From contig SLSQ01000212.1 of NCBI GenBank assembly GCA_007130355.1, positions 1 through 7,925 on the forward strand: a stretch of DNA of 7,925 bases. The letters are read 5' to 3'. Both the position numbers and the translations under genes were made by a program. The number at the start of each line of letters is the position of its first letter. Position 1 is the first letter of the stretch. Below are positions 1 to 5,547 of the stretch, one piece after another. The DNA comes from Trueperaceae bacterium (lineage in GTDB: Bacteria; Deinococcota; Deinococci; Deinococcales; Trueperaceae). The notes beneath the pieces are model-generated. The model saw only the letters and a program-made list of their open reading frames with translations. It was not told where the DNA came from and did not search any database.

Positions 1-296
1 CCCGGCGCCACCTCCGGGCCGGCGCCTACGAGCTGCGGCGCTCCGCGTCGAAGGCGGCGTTCGTCCGCTCGGCGCAGCGGCTGCTGCCGCCGCTGACCCC
101 GGACGACGTGCGCCGCGGTCCGAGCGGCGTCCGGGCCCAGGCGCTGCGGCCGGACGGAACGCTGGTCGACGACTTCGTGTTCGAGGCGGGCGAACGCGCG
201 CTGCACGTCCTGAACGCGCCCTCCCCCGCCGCGACCGCGTCGCTGGCGATCGGACGGGTCGTGGCGGAACGGACGCCGCTGCAGGCGCTGGGCTGA
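1..296 (+). CDS. lhgO: L-2-hydroxyglutarate oxidase (LhgO)-like FAD enzyme, C-terminal part
   Basis: Only the last 97 residues are in the window (codons in phase from base 3, TGA at 294-296). The end carries a stretch typical of the C-terminus of LhgO/YgaF-type FAD oxidases: GVRAQAL, a short turn (PDGT), LVDDFVF, then HVLNAPSPAATASLAIG at about 20 residues from the stop. In that family this segment closes the FAD-binding domain, and the enzyme oxidises L-2-hydroxyglutarate to 2-oxoglutarate, passing electrons to the membrane quinone pool. The upstream visible part (RRSASKAAFVRSAQRLLPPL) fits the helical region before it. The N-terminal dinucleotide-binding motif lies outside the window. No SD or promoter for this gene is visible. 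It is followed by a 101-nt gap and need not be cotranscribed with the lipoprotein gene. Assignment to the family is strong; the exact substrate is inferred from family membership only. Confidence 0.88.
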   Translation, partial: RRHLRAGAYELRRSASKAAFVRSAQRLLPPLTPDDVRRGPSGVRAQALRPDGTLVDDFVFEAGERALHVLNAPSPAATASLAIGRVVAERTPLQALG

Positions 297-312
297 GCGC
301 GCGGCCACGGTC

Positions 313-354
313 GGAACGCGCGGCGCGCGACCCACGAGCTCCACGGCGCGTTCC
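313..354. repeat. 9-bp perfect inverted repeat between lhgO and the lipoprotein gene
   Basis: GGAACGCGC at 313-321 and its exact reverse complement GCGCGTTCC at 346-354 flank a 24-nt loop, starting 17 nt after the lhgO stop. The stem is GC-rich but no T-run follows, so it is not a classic intrinsic terminator. It could be a weak termination or mRNA-end hairpin for lhgO, or a regulatory site upstream of the lipoprotein promoter (the -10 box begins 32 nt further on). In sequence this rich in GC a chance origin is possible. Confidence 0.35.
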
Positions 355-385
355 CGGTTCCCACGTAGCGCTCATCGACGCGCCC

Positions 386-391
386 TAGCCT
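386..391 (+). promoter_or_regulatory. -10 box TAGCCT for the lipoprotein gene (leaderless layout)
   Basis: TAGCCT fits the TAnnnT -10 pattern and ends 6 nt before the ATG at 398, so transcription would begin at or next to the start codon. There is no Shine-Dalgarno in the preceding 20 nt, which fits a leaderless mRNA. I see no convincing TTGACA-like -35 at 16-18 nt upstream. Confidence 0.5.
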
Positions 392-397
392 CGCTCC

Positions 398-757
398 ATG
401 AGACTCGCGATCCTGATCGTGGCGACCGTGGCCGTGCTGGCGGCAGCCGCGTGCGCACCGAACGTCTCCTTCGAGCCACGTGCCGGCGCGTCGGGCGGGA
501 ACGGCGACCTGACCGTCACCGCCCAGGCGCGCGGCGGCTGGTGGCTCGTGATCGTTCCGGACGGCGCGCGGAGCGCCGGGATCGAGGTGCGCCGCGCCTC
601 CGGCCCACCGTTCCACGTGCCGCCCGGCCACCTGCCGCCGCCCGGCGCCTGCCGCGTCTGGCGCGACGGCGTGCCGCCCGGCCGCCAGGATCCGCCCGGG
701 CCGTGCGACGAGCTCGAGCGGACCGTGCCGGCCGAGGCGTACCTGCTGCGCGGCTGA
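398..757 (+). CDS. small predicted lipoprotein with conserved Pro/Gly/Cys motif
   Basis: 119 residues. The N-terminus is a short signal peptide (MRLAILIVATVAVLAAAAC): one Arg, a hydrophobic core, then Cys19 as the probable lipidated residue. The -3 residue is Ala rather than the usual Leu, so the lipobox is non-ideal. Residues 20-45 are a polar, Gly-rich linker. The C-terminal third holds a distinctive pattern, GHLPPPGACRVW (77-88), then GVPPGRQ (91-97), then Cys103, ending LLRG. This kind of GH.PPPG.CR.W..G.PPG.Q motif recurs, as I recall it, in small exported bacterial proteins of unknown function. Cys85 and Cys103 could form a disulfide outside the cytoplasm. The ATG at 398 is supported by the -10 box 6 nt upstream and by the signal peptide beginning exactly there. 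No function can be assigned; a cell-envelope location is inferred. Confidence 0.8.
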   Translation: MRLAILIVATVAVLAAAACAPNVSFEPRAGASGGNGDLTVTAQARGGWWLVIVPDGARSAGIEVRRASGPPFHVPPGHLPPPGACRVWRDGVPPGRQDPPGPCDELERTVPAEAYLLRG

Positions 758-765
758 CGCCTGCG

Positions 766-805
766 CGGTACGCCCGAACACCGCACGCCCCCTCCCCGGT
801 ACGCC
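766..805 (+). repeat. short direct repeat CGGTACGCC, two copies
   Basis: CGGTACGCC occurs at 766-774 and 797-805, 31 nt apart, in the 109-nt gap between the lipoprotein gene and the membrane hydrolase gene. It is about 50 nt upstream of the proposed -10 of the hydrolase gene, where an activator site could sit, but nothing else supports a regulatory role. It may be chance in GC-rich DNA. Confidence 0.25.
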
Positions 806-813
806 ACGCCCAC

Positions 814-977
814 GGCCGGTCCGCACCGCGGGCGCGATCCGCCCCGCGCGTGGCATGCTCGGGGACGTGCGCGGTCCGCTCCGTTCGTCGCCGCTCGACC
901 CATCCCCGCAGGCCGGTCCGGTCGGCCCCCCGTCCGGACCCCGGCGGCGCGGGATCGGCGGGCCGGTCCGCACCGCG
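814..977 (+). repeat. exact 17-nt direct repeat, one copy intergenic and one inside the hydrolase gene
   Basis: GGCCGGTCCGCACCGCG is present exactly at 814-830 (intergenic) and 961-977 (coding, just before the first membrane segment). Its first ten bases occur a third time at 911-920. The spacing between the two full copies is 147 nt, a multiple of three. This could reflect a local duplication around the 5' end of the gene or a binding site repeated on both sides of the start. Flanking bases are not conserved. Confidence 0.4.
854..859 (+). promoter_or_regulatory. extended -10 box (TGgCATGCT) for the membrane hydrolase gene
   Basis: CATGCT is preceded by TGg at 851-853, giving an extended -10 shape, and ends 7 nt before a GTG at 867. 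The layout (-10, a short G-rich spacer ending in GGGGAC, then GTG) closely resembles the one before crtB (spacer ending in GGGAAC). No Shine-Dalgarno with proper spacing is seen. If this is the promoter, the ATG at 855 lies inside it and cannot be the start. Confidence 0.4.
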
Positions 978-3179
978 CTGACCTGGACCTTCCGCGCCTT
1001 CCTGGTGGCGCTCGGAGCCATCTCCGGGCTCGCCTTCGAAGGCCCTTGGGGGCCGGTCGTGGACGCGGCGATCGGCGCGCTGCTGGGCCTGGCCGCGCTC
1101 GGCCTGGGGCACGGGCTGTACGCCCTCCTCGCCTGGACCACGGGCGGACTGGCGCGCGCCGTCGGAGCCGGGACGGTCGCAGCGGCGGGCGGGCTGGCGG
1201 TCCTGTCGCTGGCGTTCATGGGCACCCCTCCGGTGGTCGCCGGTCTGCTGACCGGAATCGGCCTCCTCGCCTGCGGCGGCGTGGTGGCCGCGGTCGTGGC
1301 GATCCGCGCGTCCGGCTCGGTGCCGGTCCGCGTGGCGGTCGCCACGCTCGGACTGGCGACCAGCGCCTTGGCGACCGGCTGGTGGTTCTGGCCCGGGGGA
1401 TCGTTCCCGACCGGCTCGCTGCCCCCGATCGAGGAACGCGTCCCGGTCACCGAGCCGGGCGAACCGGACCCGGTCGCCGCCCGCCTGGCGGACCCGGGCC
1501 CGTACCCCACCGCCGGGTTCGCCTACGGCGATCCCGCCTCGCGCTTCGCACGCGCGGTCGGTCGCGACGCGGTCGTGCCCGTCCCGTCCGTGGACCTGAG
1601 CGATCGGGTCGAACTTTCGGCGGCCGCGCGGCCCCTGCGGGCGTTGGCGTTGGGCCACGGCCCGGAGGCGACGCCGCGCAACGCGCTCGTCACCTACCCG
1701 GTCGGCGTGGACGGGCCGGCGCCGCTGGCGCTGATCGTGCACGGCAACGCGAACCTCTTCGTCCGCTCCGAGGCGGGCTACGCCGCGATCGCCGAACGGT
1801 TGGCGTCGCACGGGACGGTCGTCGCCTCGGTCGACGCCTCGACCTTCAACGCGCTGCCGATCGTTGGCGGCCTCGACGGCGAGAACGACGCGCGAGCGCT
1901 CCAGCTCCTGGCGCACCTCCACCTGTGGAGCGACGGGAGCCTGACGCCCGGGGCGGACGGCGTTCCGAACGATCTTCCCGCCGTCGACCCCGACCGGATC
2001 GCGTTGATCGGCCACTCCCGTGGCGGCGAGGCGGCCACGCTGGCGGCGGTGTTCGACCGGCTGGGCGCGTTGCCGGACGACGCCCGGCGGTCGCTGAGCG
2101 AACGGTTCGGCGGTCCGTACCGGCCCGCGGCGGTCGTGGCGATCGCGCCCAGCGACCAGCAGCATCGGCCCGGCGACCGACCGGCCCGGCTGATCGGGCC
2201 CGACTACCTGGTGCTCCACGCCGGGCACGACGCCGACGTGTTCGCCGTGTTCGGCGACCGGCAGTACGAACGGACCGACGTCGCGCCGGGCGGCCTGCGC
2301 GCCTCGGTGTTCCTCCACCGTGCGACCCACTCCGGGTTCAACGACCGCTGGGGCCCGAGCGACGTGCGACCGCCGCTGGACCGCGCGATGAATGCGACGA
2401 ACGTGATGGATCCGGCCGCGCAGCAGGGCCTGGCCGCGACCCTGATCGCCGCCTTCTTGGAGCGCTCGCTGAACGGGAACGACGACGCCGCGGCGATCTT
2501 CCGCGATCCCGCGACCCTCGCGGCGCACGCGCCGCCCGGTGCGGTGCGGCTGCGCTTCGACGACGGCCGCGGCCGCGTGATCGCCGGCTTCCAGGAGGAC
2601 GTCGATCCGCGCACCGGCACCCTGCCCGGCACCGAGATCGAGGCGGCCGGCCTGACGGTCTGGCGCGAGGCCGACCCGCGGCTCCGCCGCGACGAACCGC
2701 GCGAGGCGAACGTCGCGCACCTCGGCTGGCGCGCGTCGGAGGAGGACGAGGACCCTCCCTATTGGCAGGTGACGCGGACGGTGCTGCCCCTGCCCCGCCT
2801 GCAGCCGGGCGACGCGCTCCGGCTGGAGCTCGCGGCCGGCACCGAACCGCTTCCCGGCGACGACGCTCCGCCCCACGATCCACCCGACGCCTGGATCGAG
2901 CTGATCGACGACGAGGGCCGCGTCGCCTCGGTCCGTCTCTCCGAGGCGGGTCCGCTGCCGCGTGCGCTCCCCACGCGCTTCACGCGCCTGCCCGCCTTCG
3001 CCACCGACCGCCTGCGGCCCGCGGCGTACCCGCTGCTGCAGCGCCTCGACGTGCCGGTCGCGTCGTTCCTGGAGCGCGAGCCGGAGCTGGACCTCGACCG
3101 CCTGCGGACGGTGCGGCTCCGGTTCGACGCGACGGTGGAGGGTTCGCTGCTGCTCCGGTCGCTCGCGTTCGGGCCGTGA
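867..3179 (+). CDS. multi-pass membrane protein with alpha/beta-hydrolase domain and C-terminal beta-rich domain
   Basis: 770 residues from GTG 867. An in-frame ATG at 855 would add four residues but lies inside the probable -10 box. Residues 1-33 are Pro/Arg/Gly-rich. About five membrane segments follow (roughly 36-57, 62-90, 99-118, 121-146, 154-175). From about 270 comes an alpha/beta-hydrolase core: an oxyanion-type LALIVHGNAN (287-296), the nucleophile elbow GHSRGG with Ser384, a likely acid in GHDAD (Asp455 or Asp457), and His488 in ATHSGFN. The order Ser, Asp, His fits a serine esterase/lipase-like triad, related in style to chlorophyllase or PET-hydrolase-like families. Residues 560-770 are beta-rich with repeated LRLRF/VRLRF-type strands and may be a jelly-roll or binding domain. 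The hydrolase part is probably outside the cytoplasm, tethered to the membrane. Substrate unknown. It ends 6 nt from the convergent M20 gene. Confidence 0.85.
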   Translation: MRGPLRSSPLDPSPQAGPVGPPSGPRRRGIGGPVRTALTWTFRAFLVALGAISGLAFEGPWGPVVDAAIGALLGLAALGLGHGLYALLAWTTGGLARAVGAGTVAAAGGLAVLSLAFMGTPPVVAGLLTGIGLLACGGVVAAVVAIRASGSVPVRVAVATLGLATSALATGWWFWPGGSFPTGSLPPIEERVPVTEPGEPDPVAARLADPGPYPTAGFAYGDPASRFARAVGRDAVVPVPSVDLSDRVELSAAARPLRALALGHGPEATPRNALVTYPVGVDGPAPLALIVHGNANLFVRSEAGYAAIAERLASHGTVVASVDASTFNALPIVGGLDGENDARALQLLAHLHLWSDGSLTPGADGVPNDLPAVDPDRIALIGHSRGGEAATLAAVFDRLGALPDDARRSLSERFGGPYRPAAVVAIAPSDQQHRPGDRPARLIGPDYLVLHAGHDADVFAVFGDRQYERTDVAPGGLRASVFLHRATHSGFNDRWGPSDVRPPLDRAMNATNVMDPAAQQGLAATLIAAFLERSLNGNDDAAAIFRDPATLAAHAPPGAVRLRFDDGRGRVIAGFQEDVDPRTGTLPGTEIEAAGLTVWREADPRLRRDEPREANVAHLGWRASEEDEDPPYWQVTRTVLPLPRLQPGDALRLELAAGTEPLPGDDAPPHDPPDAWIELIDDEGRVASVRLSEAGPLPRALPTRFTRLPAFATDRLRPAAYPLLQRLDVPVASFLEREPELDLDRLRTVRLRFDATVEGSLLLRSLAFGP

Positions 3180-3182
3180 CCG

Positions 3183-3192
3183 CGCCTAGGCG
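3183..3192. other. 10-bp palindrome CGCCTAGGCG at the convergent gene junction
   Basis: The perfect palindrome overlaps the stop codon of the M20 gene (TAG on the minus strand, 3186-3188) and starts 4 nt after the stop of the membrane hydrolase gene. Two genes meet here with only 6 nt between stops. No T-rich tail is present on either strand, so an intrinsic bidirectional terminator is not supported. It may be only chance around a CTAG. Confidence 0.25.
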
Positions 3193-4379
3193 GCGGCGTC
3201 GTCGAGCCAGCGCCGTGCGACCCCGGCCAGCCAGGCCGCGCCGATCGGCAGCGCCTCCTCGTCCAGATCGAACTTCGGGTGGTGCAACGGATGCACCAGG
3301 CCCCGTCCCTCGTTGCGAACGCCCAAGCGACCGATGAACGCCGGCACCACCCGGCCGTAGTAGGCGAAGTCCTCGCCGCCCATCGACGTCGGCGCCTCCT
3401 CGACCCGGTCGCCTCCCAGCAGCGACGCGGCGACCCCCTCCGCCCACGGACGCAACGACGCGTCGTTGACCGTGGCCGGATAGCCGTGGCGGTACTCGAG
3501 CTCGATCCGCGCGCCGAAGGCGCCGGCGACCCCTTCGGCGCAGCGACGGATCCACTCCGGCGCCGCCTCGCGTTGACGCGGGTCGAAGGTCCGGACCGTG
3601 CCGCTCAGGCGCACCTCGGGCGCGATCACGTTGCGGGCGAACCCGCCCTCGACCGTCCCGATCGTCAGCACGAACGGGTGCACCGGGTCGGCCGCGCGGC
3701 TGGCGAGCTGCTGGAGCGCCGTGATCACCTGGCCGGCCACCGCGACCGCGTCGACCGCCTGGTGCGGCTTGGCGGCGTGACCGCCCTCGCCACGCACGAC
3801 CAGATCGAAGTCGCCGACGGAGGCGTGCACCGGCCCGTTCCGCAGCGCGATCCGGCCCACGTCGACCGACGGATCGACGTGCAGCGCGAAGATCGCGCCC
3901 GGCTCCGGGCTCTCGAGGGCACCGTCCTCGATCATCCGCTCGGCCCCGCCCCCCTCCTCCTCGGCCGGCTGGAACAGCAGGCGCACCGCGCCACGGGCCG
4001 GGGGATCGTCGGCGAGGAGCTTGGCGGCGCCGACCAGCATCGCGCAGTGGGCGTCGTGCCCGCACAGGTGGGCCACGCCCGGATGCACCGAGGCGTACGG
4101 AGCGTCGTTCGCCTCCTGGATCGGGAGCGCGTCCATGTCGGCACGGAGCGCCACGGTCGGACCCGGCACGCGGCCGGGCACGGTACCGGCGAAGCCCGTG
4201 CCCGCCATCGGCGCCGACGGCCGCACGCCGAGGTCCTCGAGGAACCCCCGGAGCGTGGCCGCGGTTCCGGCCTCCTGGAAGGCGAGCTCGGGGTGGGCGT
4301 GCAGCTGCCGCCGCCACGCGCTCAGGTCGTCGTGGATCGCGCGCGCCCGCTCGAGCGCGTCCGCTTCGGTCCGGTCCAT
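3186..4379 (-). CDS. M20-family metal-dependent amidohydrolase (peptidase M20D type)
   Basis: 397 residues, the usual length for bacterial M20D enzymes (N-acyl-amino-acid amidohydrolase, hippurate hydrolase, IAA-amino acid hydrolase-like). These cleave the amide bond of N-acylated amino acids in the cytoplasm using two metal ions. Family motifs in order: HAHPELAFQE (27-36), ALRADMDALPI (77-87), CGHDAH with Cys107 and His109 as ligands, QPAEEE with Glu140 as probable general base and Glu141 as ligand, FALHVDP with His167, GEGGHAAKPH (197-206) in the dimerisation domain, GTVEGGFARNVI, MGGEDFAYY (333-341), and LHHPKFDLDE with His366 as the last ligand. All expected metal-binding residues are present, so the enzyme should be active. 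The start is fixed by an AGGAGG ribosome site 5 nt upstream. It is the only gene here with a strong Shine-Dalgarno. The acyl substrate cannot be told from sequence. Confidence 0.95.
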   Translation of the reverse strand: MDRTEADALERARAIHDDLSAWRRQLHAHPELAFQEAGTAATLRGFLEDLGVRPSAPMAGTGFAGTVPGRVPGPTVALRADMDALPIQEANDAPYASVHPGVAHLCGHDAHCAMLVGAAKLLADDPPARGAVRLLFQPAEEEGGGAERMIEDGALESPEPGAIFALHVDPSVDVGRIALRNGPVHASVGDFDLVVRGEGGHAAKPHQAVDAVAVAGQVITALQQLASRAADPVHPFVLTIGTVEGGFARNVIAPEVRLSGTVRTFDPRQREAAPEWIRRCAEGVAGAFGARIELEYRHGYPATVNDASLRPWAEGVAASLLGGDRVEEAPTSMGGEDFAYYGRVVPAFIGRLGVRNEGRGLVHPLHHPKFDLDEEALPIGAAWLAGVARRWLDDAAA

Positions 4380-4384
4380 GCGGG

Positions 4385-4390
4385 CCTCCT
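4385..4390 (-). promoter_or_regulatory. Shine-Dalgarno AGGAGG of the M20 gene
   Basis: On the minus strand AGGAGG lies 5 nt before the ATG at 4379-4377. It fixes that start against an open frame that runs on upstream to 5420 through the antisense of crtB. The consensus site contrasts with the other starts in the window, none of which has one. Confidence 0.85.
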
Positions 4391-4396
4391 GCCGGG

Positions 4397-4402
4397 ATGC
4401 TA
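4397..4402 (-). promoter_or_regulatory. extended -10 box (TGcTAGCAT) of the M20 gene
   Basis: Read on the minus strand, TAGCAT is preceded by TGC, giving an extended -10. It ends 17 nt before the ATG, leaving a short leader of about 10 nt that contains the AGGAGG. No clear -35 is visible. It faces away from the crtB promoter about 75 nt to the right. Confidence 0.45.
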
Positions 4403-4430
4403 GCAGCCGCCCACGCCGCCCGGTCTCGGC

Positions 4431-4489
4431 GGAACGTGGGCACGAACACCGCACCGGCGCGCCGATTCGGCGTACGTTGCGGGAACGTG
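4431..4489 (+). repeat. direct repeat GGAACGTG in the M20/crtB divergent region
   Basis: GGAACGTG occurs at 4431-4438 and 4482-4489, 51 nt apart. The second copy covers the GTG start of crtB, and the first lies between the two divergent -10 boxes. A regulator binding both could control the carotenoid operon, but the motif is short and no palindrome is seen, so this is only suggestive. Confidence 0.25.
4473..4478 (+). promoter_or_regulatory. -10 box TACGTT of the crtB-crtI-crtY operon
   Basis: TACGTT fits TAnnnT and ends 8 nt before the GTG at 4487. With no Shine-Dalgarno between them, the operon mRNA would be leaderless or nearly so. No TTGACA-like -35 is found at normal spacing, which may mean an activator is required. 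No operator palindrome of a known carotenoid regulator could be recognised in the 107-nt divergent region. Confidence 0.5.
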
Positions 4490-5515
4490 CCGCCCTCGCC
4501 GCGCCCGAGCGCCTCCCCCCGACCCCGGCCCGACGAGGCGCCGCCACGTCGCCCCGTCGGGCCGAGCGACGACGATCCGCGCCTGCGGCCCGCCCTGCGG
4601 CGCTGCGCCGAACTGACCCGTCGCCACTCGAAGACGTTCGCTCTGGGCGCACGCCTCTTCCCGCCCGCGCAACGGGCGGCCGTGACCGCCGTGTACGCCG
4701 TCTGCCGCACCGGCGACGACGCCGTCGACGAGGCGCCCGACCCACGCACCGCCGCAGCGCGCCTCGACGCCTGGTGGGCCGGGGTCGAGGCGGTCTACGA
4801 CGACCGGCCCGATCTGAACGACCCGCTGCAGTGCGCGCTCGCTTGGACGGTGGCCCGCTGGGAGGTGCCGCTGAGCGCCTTCGCCGAGCTGCGCGAGGGC
4901 CTGAACACCGACCTCCGGCAAGACGCCAGGCCCGGCGAGGCGCAGGTCCGCACCGTCGACGAGCTGCTCCTCTACTGCCACCGAGTCGGCGGCGTGATCG
5001 GCGCCATGATCGTACCGATCGCCGGGCATCGCGATCCGGAGCGCGCCCTTCCCGACGCCTGGGCGCTCGGTCAGGCGATGCAACTGACGAACGTGCTGCG
5101 CGACGTCGGCGAGGATCTGCGCGAGCGCGACCGCTGCTACCTGCCGCAGGAGTGGATGGACCGCTACGGGGTCGATCGCGAGACGCTGCGCCGCGGCGAG
5201 CTGAACGAGGGGTACGTCGCTCTGCTCGACCGGCTCGCCGGCGTCGCCGACGACCTGTACGCGCGCGGCTGGCGCAGCATTCCCGGCCTGCACGGCCGCG
5301 CCGCCTACGCGGTCGGCCTGGCGGCGCTGTCGTACCAGGGGATCGGCGACGCGCTGCGCCGCAACGGACACGACAACCTGCGCCGTCGGGCCCACCTGAG
5401 CGGACCAGCCCGGCTCGCACGGGTGCCCGGTACGGTGCTACGGGTGCAGCGCGGCCGGCTCCGCCGCGGCTGCCCGTTCGCCTCCACGACCGGCGACGCG
5501 GGCGGCTCGTCGTGA
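4487..5515 (+). CDS. crtB: phytoene synthase (CrtB)
   Basis: 342 residues from GTG 4487. The enzyme condenses two geranylgeranyl diphosphates head-to-head to phytoene, the first committed carotenoid step, at the cytoplasmic membrane face. Squalene/phytoene synthase motifs: RRHSKTF (45-51), the first Asp-rich motif GDDAVDE (76-82; Asp77, Asp78, Asp81), YCHRVGGVIG, and the second motif QLTNVLRDVGED (199-210; Asp206 and Asp210) followed by RDRCYLP. All Mg-diphosphate ligands are present. The start is chosen from the -10 box TACGTT 8 nt upstream. The longer frame from ATG 4397 would run through the promoter and encode unlike-protein sequence. Residues 1-30 are Pro/Arg/Ser-rich and probably disordered, an extension relative to most CrtB. 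The last 20 or so residues also look flexible. The stop TGA lies in the first copy of a 14-nt tandem repeat that leads to crtI. Confidence 0.95.
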   Translation: MPPSPRPSASPRPRPDEAPPRRPVGPSDDDPRLRPALRRCAELTRRHSKTFALGARLFPPAQRAAVTAVYAVCRTGDDAVDEAPDPRTAAARLDAWWAGVEAVYDDRPDLNDPLQCALAWTVARWEVPLSAFAELREGLNTDLRQDARPGEAQVRTVDELLLYCHRVGGVIGAMIVPIAGHRDPERALPDAWALGQAMQLTNVLRDVGEDLRERDRCYLPQEWMDRYGVDRETLRRGELNEGYVALLDRLAGVADDLYARGWRSIPGLHGRAAYAVGLAALSYQGIGDALRRNGHDNLRRRAHLSGPARLARVPGTVLRVQRGRLRRGCPFASTTGDAGGSS

Positions 5516-5547
5516 GCGGTCCTTCGTGAGCGGTTCTTCGTGAGCGG
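5506..5547 (+). repeat. three imperfect 14-nt tandem repeats spanning the crtB stop and crtI start
   Basis: Units are 5506-5519 (CTCGTCGTGAGCGG), 5520-5533 (TCCTTCGTGAGCGG) and 5534-5547 (TTCTTCGTGAGCGG). The core GTGAGCGG is identical in all three; units 2 and 3 differ by one base. Each core contains GTGA, an overlapping GTG start and TGA stop. Copy 1 supplies the crtB stop (5513-5515) and copy 3 supplies the crtI start (5540-5542). Because 14 is not a multiple of three, the GTGs of copies 1 and 2 are out of frame with crtI. Confidence 0.9.

Noticed and set aside
516..2876. Long minus-strand open frame (about 786 codons) opposite the membrane hydrolase gene
   Set aside because: It is a shadow frame: high GC removes stops, the product is a monotonous Arg/Gly/Ala/Val/Asp string with no motif, and the plus strand carries clear hydrolase motifs and membrane spans.
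1046..3337. Long plus-strand frame overlapping the hydrolase gene in another phase
   Set aside because: Arg/Gly/Pro-dominated translation without motifs and it crosses into the antisense of the M20 gene.
4431..4478. ECF-sigma type promoter (GGAAC ... CGTT) before crtB
   Set aside because: The spacing between GGAAC and CGTT is about 39 nt, far more than the roughly 16-17 nt such promoters need.
4397..4486. ATG at 4397 as the start of crtB
   Set aside because: It would place the crtB promoter and the divergent -10 inside the coding region and add non-conserved residues; the GTG at 4487 follows a -10 box.
4380..5420. Upstream extension of the M20 frame to 5420
   Set aside because: The extension is antisense to crtB and Arg-rich; AGGAGG and a -10 box fix the start at 4379, and the protein then has the normal family length.
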